Made by a program: the position numbers and the translations under genes
Assembly: GCA_030629105.1 (NCBI GenBank)
Contig: DAOVPS010000011.1
Location: forward strand, 1-31,769
Direction of reading: 5' to 3'
From: JABLTI01 sp030629105
GTDB lineage: Archaea; Asgardarchaeota; Heimdallarchaeia; JABLTI01
DNA: 31,769 bases
Part shown: piece after piece, positions 8,047 to 16,352 of the stretch
Layout: the number at the start of each line of letters is the position of its first letter
Numbering within the stretch: position 1 is the first letter of the stretch
Notes under the pieces: generated by a model
What the model was told of the DNA's origin: nothing
The model's input: only the letters and a program-made list of their open reading frames with translations
Databases searched by the model: none

Positions 8047-8970
8047 ATGACAGAAGTATTAGCTATCGAAGATAAGACAGAGTATTCTTTTAGCAAATTT
8101 ATCGGATCTTTAGCTCTAGTAATTATTGTTTATGCAATTGCTTTTGGAGCTGCATTTGGTATTGGTTTTGGTTTAACAAAATTAGGTTGGCATACTTTAT
8201 GGATAACACTTGTCGCTGATGTTGGTGCGACAATTGTTGTGTTCATTTTTAGCGTTATTTTCAATAATGTCAGTTTTTATGATCCATATTGGAGTGTTCA
8301 ACCAATTTTTATTGCTGTATACTGGATGTTGATTAACCCAGCAAATGGACCTCAACTAATGCGACAAATAATAGTCGTAAGTTGTGTTTCTTTCTGGGGT
8401 GTAAGATTAACTCTTAATTGGATTAGAGGTTGGAAAGGATTACGTCATGAAGATTGGCGTTATGTTAAATTCCGAAAAGAACAGCCTAAACTGTTTTGGG
8501 GTATTGCTTTTACAGGTTTAGAAATGATGCCTACATTAATTGTATTCCTCGGTTGTGTAGCAATGTATCCTGCTATAGCTATTAGTACAAAAGCGTTCAA
8601 TTGGGCAGATGTAATTGCTATAATCATAACCATTGGTGCAACATGGTACGAATTCATTGCAGATGAACAAATGAAAATTTTCTGTAAAGTGAATCAAAAA
8701 TCAAACGCAGTTATGGATGTTGGATTATGGGCAACATCAAGACACCCAAATTACTTTGCTGAAATCAGTTTCTGGTTAGGATTATTTTTCTTCGCCTTAG
8801 CAGCTGATTACACCTGGTGGTGGACAATTGTTGGTTTTGTTGCTATGATTGTTTTATTCATGGTTGTAAGTATACCGATGATTGAAAAGAAACAACTTGC
8901 TAAAAGACCTGAATATGCTGATTATGTCAAACGCGTTTCAAAGATTATTCCATGGTTTCCGAAAAACTGA
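8047..8970 (+). CDS. DUF1295 / steroid 5-alpha-reductase-like multi-pass membrane protein
   Basis: A 307-residue protein, mostly hydrophobic, with several predicted membrane helices from about residue 20 onward. The late motif SRHPNYFAEISFW and a nearby WG-rich stretch (FWGVRLTLNWIRGW) match the DUF1295 branch of the steroid-reductase/isoprenylcysteine-methyltransferase-like membrane family. Members act on lipid or isoprenoid substrates where known, but no function can be assigned here. It is a single gene diverging from the CoA operon. Confidence 0.8.
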   Translation: MTEVLAIEDKTEYSFSKFIGSLALVIIVYAIAFGAAFGIGFGLTKLGWHTLWITLVADVGATIVVFIFSVIFNNVSFYDPYWSVQPIFIAVYWMLINPANGPQLMRQIIVVSCVSFWGVRLTLNWIRGWKGLRHEDWRYVKFRKEQPKLFWGIAFTGLEMMPTLIVFLGCVAMYPAIAISTKAFNWADVIAIIITIGATWYEFIADEQMKIFCKVNQKSNAVMDVGLWATSRHPNYFAEISFWLGLFFFALAADYTWWWTIVGFVAMIVLFMVVSIPMIEKKQLAKRPEYADYVKRVSKIIPWFPKN

Positions 8971-8995
8971 AACCATTCCTCTCTTTTTTTCTTAT

Positions 8996-9460
8996 TTATT
9001 CTAAATATAGATACATTTCAGGATTACCCAATTTGAATCCTCGTTTTTCATAGAGAGGTTTGCCCAACGGAGTAGCATATAATTTAACAGCAATTATGTT
9101 ACGACTTTTTGCTTCATCTAATAGCTTATCTAAAATCGCAGTACCAATCCCCTTATTTCTCCATTCATGTTTAGTATACATATTCATGATATAAGCTTCT
9201 TTTCCGCTAATATTCCAAAATTGAGGTACTCTCTGAATAGTAATTAATCCACTAGTGGCAATAATCTCGTTATTTGCTATAGCTAACCAGGCAACAAAAT
9301 TTCCAGATGACATTTCCTTCTCAAGATAGTTAATCATAACCTCTCGATATTCATCTATTCTATTCTTAGGGTATTCTAGTCGAACTTCTTTTATGAATTC
9401 AATTCTTAATTCAGCTAGTTGTGGAATATCATCTTTGGTTGCTAAACGTAAAGAGAACAT
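8996..9460 (-). CDS. GNAT-family N-acetyltransferase
   Basis: A 154-residue single-domain GNAT protein. The acetyl-CoA pyrophosphate-binding segment is HEWRNKGIGTAILDKLLDEA (about residues 98-117), preceded by the beta-strand AYIMNMYT and followed by KLYATPLGKPLYEKRGFK, the usual C-terminal strand and loop with LYEKRGF. The acceptor is unknown. There is no Shine-Dalgarno and an A/T-rich element lies just upstream, so it may be leaderless. It converges with the DUF1295 gene and diverges from ABCE1. Confidence 0.85.
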   Translation of the reverse strand: MFSLRLATKDDIPQLAELRIEFIKEVRLEYPKNRIDEYREVMINYLEKEMSSGNFVAWLAIANNEIIATSGLITIQRVPQFWNISGKEAYIMNMYTKHEWRNKGIGTAILDKLLDEAKSRNIIAVKLYATPLGKPLYEKRGFKLGNPEMYLYLE

Positions 9461-9500
9461 AAAATAAAATACACTTAATACATTTTAATATTTAATGTCA

Positions 9501-9520
9501 ATCTCATCTTTTGATGAGAT
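9501..9520. promoter_or_regulatory. Perfect 8-bp dyad in the GNAT/ABCE1 divergent promoter
   Basis: ATCTCATC at 9501-9508 and GATGAGAT at 9513-9520 are separated by TTTT. It lies just downstream of an A/T-rich TATA-like stretch (about 9483-9495), where ABCE1 transcription would be expected to start. It could be an operator or, in RNA, a short leader hairpin. Confidence 0.5.
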
Positions 9521-9572
9521 AAATACAAGAACTTAATTGTCAGAAATTAACGAAGAAAGCAAGGTAATTCAA

Positions 9573-11387
9573 ATGTCCAAGAGTACACCCAGCAAACGAT
9601 CAACAAAAACTAGGATTCCAATAGTGAATCTAGATCGTTGCCAACCTGCTACTTGTGGACATGCTTGCATAAAGATATGCCCATTGAATAAGAAGACAAA
9701 AGTTGTTTATCCAGATAAAGTAACGAAAAAAGCAAGGATAAATAGTAAGAAGTGTATCGCTTGTGGAATCTGTGTGAATGTATGTCCTACACACGCAATT
9801 TCGATGGTTGGTTTACCAGTTGAATTGAAAGAAAAACCAATCCATCAATTTGATGAAAACTCCTTTCGTTTGTATGGTTTACCGTTTCTTGTTAAAGGTA
9901 AGGTTACAGGTTTAATTGGTGCGAATGGTATTGGTAAAACGACTGTATTGGAAATTCTATCAGGTAAATTGATTCCAAACGGTGGACACTACCAACTAGA
10001 AAATTTAGATTTAAATTATGTTTTATCAAATTTGCAGCTTTCTGTTCAAAAAGCATATTTTAGATCACTAAACAATAACCGGATAAAAATTTCATACAAA
10101 GAACAAGTTCTTTCAAAATACTTACACGAAGAAAAGACAATTCAAGGAGTTCTAGAAAAAGAGGATGAACTAGAACAAGTTAAGCAACTGGTAAAAGATT
10201 TACAATTAGAAAGTTTTCTTGAAAAGAAATTTAATCAATTATCAGGTGGAGAAAGGCAAAGATTTGCTATTGCTGTTGCCTTAAGTAAAGATGCTAATGT
10301 CTATTTAATTGATGAACCGGGAAATTTTTTGGATATAAAACAACGATTAAAATTAGCGAAGCTTTTCCATGGACTTGCCAAGCAAGACAAAACTGTTCTT
10401 GTTGTCGAGCATGATATTACAATTCTTGATTATTTGAGTGATCAAATCCAAGCCCTTTGGGGAACACCTCATGCTTTTGGAGTTGTTTCTGGAGTTAAAG
10501 GTGTCAAGGGAGGAATAAATGCATATCTTACAGGTCATCTGAAAGAAGAGAATATTACTTTTAGAAGTAAAGCTATTACTTTCCTACGTGTTGTAAAAGA
10601 AAGAAAATGGGATACAATACCAATTTACGTTAAATTCACAACGTTGTGGAAAAAGTTTGATAAATTTAAATTAAAGGTTTCACCAGGACAAGTCCATAAG
10701 GGGGAAACTCTGGTAATCATTGGTGAAAATGGAATTGGTAAAACTACTTTCGTAAAAATGCTTGCAGGGGTTCTAACACCTGACAGAGGTTCAGCAGATG
10801 TTATGGCAACAGTATCATATAAACCACAATTTATAACTCGAGATTACAAAGGAACAGTAAACGAATTTATCACAAATTTTTCAGGAAGATATACAGGCGA
10901 ACAAATTCTCAAACAAACTTTTTACCAACCACTTGGTATTGAACATCTTTTTGATAAACGAGTTACCGATCTTAGTGGTGGGGAATTACAAAGAGTCTAT
11001 GTTGGTGCATGTCTTACAAAAAGAGCAGATCTATACCTAATAGATGAACCCGCAGCATTTCTAGATGTAGAAGAACGAATTAAAGTTGCTAGAATAATTC
11101 GTAATGCAGCTAGTCTTTACAATGCTTCTGTGATTGCAATTGAACACGATATGCAAATAGCAGATATTCTTGGGGATCGAATAATGTTGTTTTTAGGGGA
11201 ACCTGGAAAGAAAGGATATACAATAGGTCCAATGGGAAAAAGGGATGGTATGAATCATTTTCTAAAAACACTGAATATTACTTTTAGGCGCGATGCTGAA
11301 ACTGGCAGAGCTAGAATCAATAAAGGTGGAAGTAAGTTAGATCGTGAACAAAGAGAAAGCGGAGAGTTCTTTTTTGAACGAAATTAA
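9573..11387 (+). CDS. ABCE1 / Rli1 ribosome-recycling ATPase
   Basis: ABCE1 splits ribosomes after termination together with release factor aRF1. The N-terminus carries two 4Fe-4S sites: CQPATCGHACIKICP (Cys 23, 28, 32, 36) and CIACGICVNVCP (Cys 61, 64, 67, 71). Two ABC domains follow, with Walker A loops GANGIGKTT and GENGIGKTT, signatures LSGGERQR and LSGGELQR, and Walker B/D-loops IDEPGNFLD and IDEPAAFLD. The C-terminal RRDAETGRARINKGGSKLD is family-typical. The frame is open to a TTG at 9537. I chose the ATG at 9573 (604 residues) because AAGGT at 9561-9565 sits 7 nt before it, while the TTG has no ribosome site. All catalytic motifs are intact. Confidence 0.95.
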   Translation: MSKSTPSKRSTKTRIPIVNLDRCQPATCGHACIKICPLNKKTKVVYPDKVTKKARINSKKCIACGICVNVCPTHAISMVGLPVELKEKPIHQFDENSFRLYGLPFLVKGKVTGLIGANGIGKTTVLEILSGKLIPNGGHYQLENLDLNYVLSNLQLSVQKAYFRSLNNNRIKISYKEQVLSKYLHEEKTIQGVLEKEDELEQVKQLVKDLQLESFLEKKFNQLSGGERQRFAIAVALSKDANVYLIDEPGNFLDIKQRLKLAKLFHGLAKQDKTVLVVEHDITILDYLSDQIQALWGTPHAFGVVSGVKGVKGGINAYLTGHLKEENITFRSKAITFLRVVKERKWDTIPIYVKFTTLWKKFDKFKLKVSPGQVHKGETLVIIGENGIGKTTFVKMLAGVLTPDRGSADVMATVSYKPQFITRDYKGTVNEFITNFSGRYTGEQILKQTFYQPLGIEHLFDKRVTDLSGGELQRVYVGACLTKRADLYLIDEPAAFLDVEERIKVARIIRNAASLYNASVIAIEHDMQIADILGDRIMLFLGEPGKKGYTIGPMGKRDGMNHFLKTLNITFRRDAETGRARINKGGSKLDREQRESGEFFFERN

Positions 11388-11414
11388 TAATTAGGGTTGA
11401 TTTATTGTATAAAA

Positions 11415-11450
11415 AGTTGAGAATAATCCTTTGTTTTCAGCTTTTCAACT
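11415..11450 (+). terminator. Weak hairpin after ABCE1
   Basis: AGTTGAGAA (11415-11423) can pair with TTTTCAACT (11442-11450) with one G-T wobble around an 18-nt loop, followed by ATTTTATT. It lies 28 nt past the ABCE1 stop. The stem is AT-rich and the loop long, so this is a possibility only. Confidence 0.3.
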
Positions 11451-11586
11451 ATTTTATTCAAAATAGATTAAATAATAACCAAAAAAAATAATACTCTAAA
11501 AATCTGATATCTTAAGTAATATAGAATTGTTTGAACATTTGGGAAAAATTAGAACAAAAAATAAACCACATTTATGGGGATTTTAA

Positions 11587-12870
11587 GTGGGAAAATTAGA
11601 ACCTGTAGAATTTCAGAAAGAAATTAGAGATGATAGAGTGGATGATTCTTTAATTCCAACTAAATATCCAAATCTGTACGTAATTTTCCTAGGAATTATA
11701 ACATTATTAGCCGTAGCATCAACAGCAATTCTCCATTCAAACGAACAAGAATTTATTTTGGATCGATTTGTCGATATTAGTTCTTTCAAGCTTTCGTTAT
11801 TCGATACAATGGTTTATGTTGCTTATTTTGTAGCTGGTCTAGTAATTGGGGTATTATCTGATAAATTTGCAAAAAGAAAGCTATTCGTAATAATTGGTAG
11901 TATTGGTTCTTCAATATTTTTTATTTTTATGACTTTAACGTTAAATTATTTCCTCTTATTATTCCTCAGATTTATTCAGGGTTGTTTTTCTATTATGGTT
12001 TGGCAAATGCTAATTACTATTATTTTGGATTTATCAACACCGAATAATCGTGGAAGAAATATGGGTATTTACGGTGCATTCTTAGGAATCGGTATGGGGT
12101 TAGGACCAATACTTGGTGGTTTTATAGCAGAAGTAGGTGTATTTGTCCCATATTATGTTGCTTCTGGTCTAATGGCAATTGTATTACTACTAACTCTTTT
12201 TCTCAAAGAACCAACTGCATTAAAAGAAAGATTTTCTCTGAAAGAAAGTTTGTCAATTATTAGAGATAAGCCAAAAATAATTATCCCTAGTTTGTTTAAT
12301 TTTATTGATCGTTTACATATGGGAATCATTATTTTTGCTTTGCCATTAATTATAGGTCAAGATGTTAATGAGGGAGGGCTAGGTCTCGATGCAAAATATA
12401 GAGGTATAGCATTTGGAATCTTTGCTCTACCATTTATATTATTGCAATACCCCTTTGGACGTCTTTCAGATAAAATTGGTCGATATACACCTATAATAAT
12501 CGGAAGCTGTTGTTATGGTATTATTTTAAGTTTGTTAGGATATTTTGGAAAATCAACATATAGTATTTTGTTAATATTCTTAGTGCTTTTGGGAATCTTA
12601 TCAGGTGTAACAGCACCCCCAACATTAGCATTAATTGGTGATACTATAGATAATTCAAAGAAACATGGCGTAGGAATGGGTGTATTCACCCTTTTCGGAA
12701 ATGTCGGAATAGCAATTGGACCCGCTATAGCTGGTTTATTAATGAATCATGGTTTTGGATTAACCTTTCTTGTAATTGGTATATTGGAATTTATTTTTCT
12801 AACAATAAATGTTCTACTCATTCGCTTTGCCTTTAAAGAAAAGATTCTACCAATTCGTATTTCAAATTGA
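11587..12870 (+). CDS. Major facilitator superfamily transporter (DHA1-like)
   Basis: A 427-residue transporter starting at GTG, with about twelve predicted membrane helices. Motif A appears in the loop between helices 2 and 3 as GVLSDKFAKRK (about residues 88-98) and is repeated in the second half as GRLSDKIGRY, as expected from the internal duplication of MFS proteins. GIGMGLGPILGGFIAE in the first half resembles the antiporter motif C, which points towards a drug/H+ exporter, but the substrate is not decidable. The 30-residue N-terminal cytoplasmic tail is charged. It stands alone between ABCE1 and TyrRS. Confidence 0.85.
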   Translation: MGKLEPVEFQKEIRDDRVDDSLIPTKYPNLYVIFLGIITLLAVASTAILHSNEQEFILDRFVDISSFKLSLFDTMVYVAYFVAGLVIGVLSDKFAKRKLFVIIGSIGSSIFFIFMTLTLNYFLLLFLRFIQGCFSIMVWQMLITIILDLSTPNNRGRNMGIYGAFLGIGMGLGPILGGFIAEVGVFVPYYVASGLMAIVLLLTLFLKEPTALKERFSLKESLSIIRDKPKIIIPSLFNFIDRLHMGIIIFALPLIIGQDVNEGGLGLDAKYRGIAFGIFALPFILLQYPFGRLSDKIGRYTPIIIGSCCYGIILSLLGYFGKSTYSILLIFLVLLGILSGVTAPPTLALIGDTIDNSKKHGVGMGVFTLFGNVGIAIGPAIAGLLMNHGFGLTFLVIGILEFIFLTINVLLIRFAFKEKILPIRISN

Positions 12871-13050
12871 TGATAAAAGCAATGCTTACAATTATCCCTG
12901 GAACAATTAAAACACACTAAAAATTATTCCAATTCCAGGCAAATGCTTTGGAGATTTTCATTTTTATATTGTCTAGATAACCGATACTTTTTTTAAACCT
13001 TGGATTCAGTTTTTTTCTAGAGGCAAAAAAAACTTGAATTATTCCTACCC

Positions 13051-13060
13051 TTATATATAG
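13051..13060 (+). promoter_or_regulatory. TATA box of the TyrRS gene
   Basis: The sequence TTATATATAG is a strong archaeal TATA box and is almost identical to the one at 23159-23168. It predicts a start near 13080-13085 and a leader of about 85-90 nt with a clear Shine-Dalgarno (GAGGAG, 13156-13161). Confidence 0.7.
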
Positions 13061-13099
13061 GGTGCAAACATTCATTGATTCTTTATTGTGTTTGTACCC
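13060..13099. promoter_or_regulatory. 11-bp inverted repeat over the TyrRS transcription start
   Basis: GGGTGCAAACA (13060-13070) is complementary to TGTTTGTACCC (13089-13099) at all positions, counting one G-T pair, with an 18-nt spacer. The left arm begins right at the TATA box and the predicted start lies in the spacer, so a DNA operator for a dimeric regulator is more likely than an RNA hairpin. Confidence 0.6.
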
Positions 13100-13170
13100 C
13101 TGCTAGAACAAGTCTAGTTGCCTTTAGTTTTGTGGCATATTAGAACTGTATAATTGAGGAGCTACAAATA

Positions 13171-14265
13171 ATGAAAATGGAAGAAAAAATACGAGTGATC
13201 ACGAGAAATGCAGAAGAAGTGATCAGAACAGAAGAGATCGAACCTCTCTTCAAACGGAAAAAGAAACCAAATGCTTACATTGGTTTCGAGTTAAGCGGGA
13301 AACTGCACATAGGAAATGGTTTGCTTTGCGCTATGAAAATGCATGATTTAGTTGATGCAGGTGTACATATGACCATTTTTCTCGCTGACTGGCATAGTTG
13401 GCTTAATAATAAACTAGATGGCGATTTGGAGAAAATCCGAATTTCCGGTGAGTATTTCATTGAGGGCTACAAAGCGCTTGGCTTAACAGAAGATAAAGTA
13501 ACATTTCGCTGGTCAAATGAATTAGTGGATAATGCAGATTACTGGGCAACTGTTATCAAGGTCGCAAAAGGCACTTCTCTCAACAGAGTTCTACGAGCCT
13601 TACCTATTATGGGTCGAACAATGGACACTCAAGATATGGAGAGTGCTTGGTTATATTATCCTGCAATGCAAGCTGCTGATATCTTCTACATGGATATTGA
13701 TATTGCATATGCTGGTATGGATCAAAGAAAAGCCCATATGATTACTAGAGATGTTGCTCCTAAACTAGGTAAACACAAACCAATAACACTTCATACTCCC
13801 TTAATCACTGGTTTAACTGGCATAGGGTCAAAAATGGATTCCGATGCTGATCCAGATTTAGTTAAGATTGAAGCAAAGATGAGTAAATCCAAACCAGAAA
13901 CTTGTGTCTTCATACATGATACTCAAGAGGATTTATTACGCAAATTTAAGAAAGCCTATTGCCCAGCAAAAGAAGTTGATGGTAACCCTATAATTGAAAT
14001 TGCTAAATACGTTATTTTTGCTCGAGATAAAGCAACACTAAATATTAGTCGTCCCGAAAAATTCGGTGGCGATCTTGAATATATCAAATATGGTGATCTT
14101 GAGAAAGATTATGTTGCTGGTAAACTACATCCACTCGATTTGAAAAATGCTGTAGCTCAAGGACTTGGAAAGATCCTCGAACCAGTTCACAAGTACTTTG
14201 AGAAGAAACCAGAAACACTTGAAGCAGTAGAAAAAATGCTAGCTGAAACTAAGAAGAAACGCTAG
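13171..14265 (+). CDS. tyrS: Tyrosyl-tRNA synthetase (archaeal type)
   Basis: A 364-residue class I synthetase that charges tRNA-Tyr. The HIGH-type motif is KLHIGN (residues 44-49) and AKMSKSK is at 235-241. The tyrosine-binding helix YYPAMQAAD keeps the archaeal Tyr-x3-Gln-x2-Asp pattern (Tyr163, Gln167, Asp170), and AGMDQRKAHM follows; this separates it from TrpRS. There is no C-terminal S4-like domain, as expected for archaeal enzymes. The start ATG has GAGGAG 9 nt upstream; a second ATG two codons on is less well placed. It is a single-gene transcript by its promoter and by the T-tract behind it. Confidence 0.95.
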   Translation: MKMEEKIRVITRNAEEVIRTEEIEPLFKRKKKPNAYIGFELSGKLHIGNGLLCAMKMHDLVDAGVHMTIFLADWHSWLNNKLDGDLEKIRISGEYFIEGYKALGLTEDKVTFRWSNELVDNADYWATVIKVAKGTSLNRVLRALPIMGRTMDTQDMESAWLYYPAMQAADIFYMDIDIAYAGMDQRKAHMITRDVAPKLGKHKPITLHTPLITGLTGIGSKMDSDADPDLVKIEAKMSKSKPETCVFIHDTQEDLLRKFKKAYCPAKEVDGNPIIEIAKYVIFARDKATLNISRPEKFGGDLEYIKYGDLEKDYVAGKLHPLDLKNAVAQGLGKILEPVHKYFEKKPETLEAVEKMLAETKKKR

Positions 14266-14292
14266 AGTTTTTTTTCTTCTTTATTTTTTTCT
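14266..14292 (+). terminator. Double T-tract terminator after TyrRS
   Basis: Runs of eight T (14268-14275) and seven T (14284-14290) follow the TyrRS stop at once, with no hairpin. This is the usual archaeal termination signal. The second run lies in the 3' end of the convergent VOC gene. Confidence 0.65.
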
Positions 14293-14658
14293 TTGAGACA
14301 ATTGTAAGAAATTCCCTTCTGGATCTTTGAAGGTAGCAACCAATGCAGGTCCAACATCAAATATTTTATCTTCTCCGTAGAATTCAACGCCATTCTTTTC
14401 TAATTCTTCGACTGCAGTTTTAATATTAGCTACTTTAAATGATATTACAATTGATTGTTGTTCTACTTGGGATGGGTTTGGTCCACCGTAATCGAGAGCA
14501 AATCTGGTTTTGGGGCGTTCATTTTCTAGCGAGAATTCCTGCCAACCCAAATCGGGTGTTTTATGGTCGATTTTTAATCCCAGCTTTTCTTGGTACCATT
14601 TAGCCATGTCTTCCGGATTTTTCACATGAATAAATACTACATCTACACCAATTATCAT
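14281..14658 (-). CDS. VOC-superfamily (glyoxalase/bleomycin-resistance-like) protein
   Basis: A 125-residue protein with one beta-alpha-beta-beta-beta repeat pair: it opens with MIIGVDVVFIHVKNPEDMAKW and WYQEKLGLKID, and ends with the typical VATFKDPEGNFLQLSQ. The family includes glyoxalase I, extradiol dioxygenases and fosfomycin/bleomycin resistance proteins, and the metal and substrate cannot be told from sequence alone. A TATA-like element lies 30-40 nt upstream, shared on the opposite strand with the neighbouring gene. The operon context gives no partner. Confidence 0.82.
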   Translation of the reverse strand: MIIGVDVVFIHVKNPEDMAKWYQEKLGLKIDHKTPDLGWQEFSLENERPKTRFALDYGGPNPSQVEQQSIVISFKVANIKTAVEELEKNGVEFYGEDKIFDVGPALVATFKDPEGNFLQLSQRKK

Positions 14659-14674
14659 AAACTATACTATCTTC

Positions 14675-14716
14675 ACCACAATTTATAAAAATTAAGCGAC
14701 TAAAATCGATTGTGGT
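14675..14716. promoter_or_regulatory. Divergent VOC/GGT promoter with perfect 8-bp dyad
   Basis: ACCACAAT (14675-14682) and ATTGTGGT (14709-14716) form a perfect inverted repeat with 26 nt between. The spacer contains TTTATAAAAATT (about 14683-14694), which can act as a TATA box in both directions. The right arm ends 6 nt before the GGT ATG. The layout suggests one regulator controlling both genes. Confidence 0.55.
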
Positions 14717-14722
14717 TTGGAA

Positions 14723-16318
14723 ATGTACGAAATAAGGTCTTCACATCGTTCAATGATTGTAAGTAAAAATGGTATGGTTGCATCTAGTCAACCTTTAGCA
14801 GTTCAAGCAGGTATTGATATTTTAAAGAAGGGAGGTAATGCAATAGACGCTGCGGTTGCAGTAGCTGCAACACTTAATGTTGTAGAGCCTATGAGCACAG
14901 GGATTGGCGGAGATGCGTTTGCATTAATTTATAGTAAAAAGGATGAGAAGCTCCATTCACTAAATGCTAGTGGTTGGTCTCCAAAGAACTTATCCATTGA
15001 TTACTTTGAGAAGAAGGGAATGGATAAAATACCCACCCTAGGCATTGAAGCTGTTAGTGTACCTGGTGCTGTTAGTGGATTTGAGAAAGCTCTTGAAAGA
15101 TTCGGAACTATGAGTTTCAAGGAAGTATTAGAACCCGCTATTTATTATGCAGATAAGGGTTTTCCTGTTAGTGAACTTGTAGGCTTTTCTTGGCATCGAG
15201 CTGAGGAAAAATTACGAAGTCATCCAGCAACAGCTAAGAATTATTTACCTAAAGGAGTTGCACCTCGAGTAGGAGAAACTTTTTATTCGAAGGATATAGC
15301 CAAAACGTTCAAATTAATTGCTAAGGGCGGAGCTGAAGAGTTTTACAAAGGCTCTATCGCTAAAAAAATCGTTGAATTCTCAGAAAAAAACAATGGGTTC
15401 TTTACCCTCGAAGACTTTGCTGCTTTTGAAGCTAAATGGGATGAACCAATAAGTAGCAAATATAAGGATTATGAAATTTTTCAATGCCCACCCAATAGTC
15501 AAGGTATTGCTACACTACTTGGATTAAATATCGCAAAAGGTTTTGATATGGAATCTATGATTCATAATTCTTCACAATATCTTCACTTGCTTATTGAAGC
15601 CAAAAAACTTGCTTGGGCAGATCTAAGAACATTTGCAGCTGATCCTGAGTTTAACAAATTACCGTTAGAAGAATTACTATCTGATGATTATTCCAGTAAA
15701 CAACAAAATCGAATTGATTTAAACAAAGCAGCAGCTAATGTCTCCCCTGGGTTGGATTGGTCACATGGTGATACTGTATATTTATCTGTTGTAGATAAAG
15801 ACAGAAATGTTGTTTCGTTCATAAATAGTCTCTATATGGGATTCGGTTCTGGATTAGTTGTAGATGGAACAGGTATATGCTTACAAAACAGAGGAAGTCT
15901 CTTCTCTTTGGATAGAAAACATCTGAACTCACTTGAAGCTAGAAAAAGACCTTTCCAAACTATTATTCCAGGCATGGCATTTCAAGAGAACTTGCCAGTA
16001 TTAAATTTTGGAGTAATGGGTGGAGATATGCAACCACAAGGACAAATCCAAGTATTTCTCAACCTAGCTGATTTTGGAATGAATGTTCAACAAGCAATTG
16101 AAGCTCCAAGATTCAGACATTATGACGATAATTTTATTGCTTTAGAACAAGGCATCGATTTGAAGGCAAGAACAGAATTACTGTTCAAAGGACATAAAAT
16201 ACGCTCAGATGTCGGAGAATTCTTCGGTGGTGGCCAAGCAATTACTATCGATTATGAAAACGATGTGTTGTTTGGTGGTTCGGATCCAAGAAGAGATGGC
16301 AGTGCTATAGGTTATTGA
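14723..16318 (+). CDS. Gamma-glutamyltransferase-like Ntn hydrolase
   Basis: A 531-residue gamma-glutamyltransferase (GGT) family protein. These proenzymes cleave themselves before a Thr that becomes the nucleophile; here the candidate is Thr351 in SHGDTVYLSVVD. Other landmarks are GGNAIDAAVAVAATLNVVEP near residue 40, GIGGDAF, and NSLYMGFGSGLVVDGTG after the cleavage site. No signal peptide is visible, so unlike most bacterial GGTs it is probably cytoplasmic. GGT, cephalosporin acylase and CapD share this fold, so the gamma-glutamyl substrate is an inference. The frame also opens at TTG 14717, but the ATG at 14723 is more likely. It diverges from the VOC gene. Confidence 0.88.
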   Translation: MYEIRSSHRSMIVSKNGMVASSQPLAVQAGIDILKKGGNAIDAAVAVAATLNVVEPMSTGIGGDAFALIYSKKDEKLHSLNASGWSPKNLSIDYFEKKGMDKIPTLGIEAVSVPGAVSGFEKALERFGTMSFKEVLEPAIYYADKGFPVSELVGFSWHRAEEKLRSHPATAKNYLPKGVAPRVGETFYSKDIAKTFKLIAKGGAEEFYKGSIAKKIVEFSEKNNGFFTLEDFAAFEAKWDEPISSKYKDYEIFQCPPNSQGIATLLGLNIAKGFDMESMIHNSSQYLHLLIEAKKLAWADLRTFAADPEFNKLPLEELLSDDYSSKQQNRIDLNKAAANVSPGLDWSHGDTVYLSVVDKDRNVVSFINSLYMGFGSGLVVDGTGICLQNRGSLFSLDRKHLNSLEARKRPFQTIIPGMAFQENLPVLNFGVMGGDMQPQGQIQVFLNLADFGMNVQQAIEAPRFRHYDDNFIALEQGIDLKARTELLFKGHKIRSDVGEFFGGGQAITIDYENDVLFGGSDPRRDGSAIGY

Positions 16319-16334
16319 TAAAAAAACAAAAGAA

Positions 16335-16352
16335 AAATAGTTACAACTATTT
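16335..16352 (-). terminator. Hairpin-plus-T-tract between GGT and FAH genes
   Basis: AAATAGT (16335-16341) and ACTATTT (16346-16352) pair around TACA. On the minus strand the hairpin overlaps the FAH stop codon and is followed by a T-rich stretch (complement of 16321-16337), so it would serve the FAH transcript. Confidence 0.45.

Larger units (their letters stand above)
12871..13170 (+). other. 300-nt non-coding region before TyrRS
   Basis: No coding frame is supported here. It holds a nested inverted repeat at 12876-12949 (AAAGCA with TGCTTT outside, CCTGGAA with TTCCAGG inside), two T-rich stretches near 12990-13020, the TyrRS TATA box (13051-13060) and a long dyad (13060-13099), plus a short hairpin CTAGA/TCTAG at 13103-13117 in the TyrRS leader. 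The first element could be a terminator or structured RNA tail of the transporter mRNA. No tRNA is recognisable. Confidence 0.5.

Noticed and set aside
12869..12949. Possible C/D-box small RNA at the end of the transporter gene
   Set aside because: A C-box-like TGATGA overlaps the stop codon, but no D box (CTGA) is found at a suitable distance.
13051..13064. TATA box near-palindrome CCCT-TATATAT-AGGG as an operator
   Set aside because: The arms are only 4 bp and the core is the TATA box itself; the longer dyad at 13060-13099 is the stronger signal.
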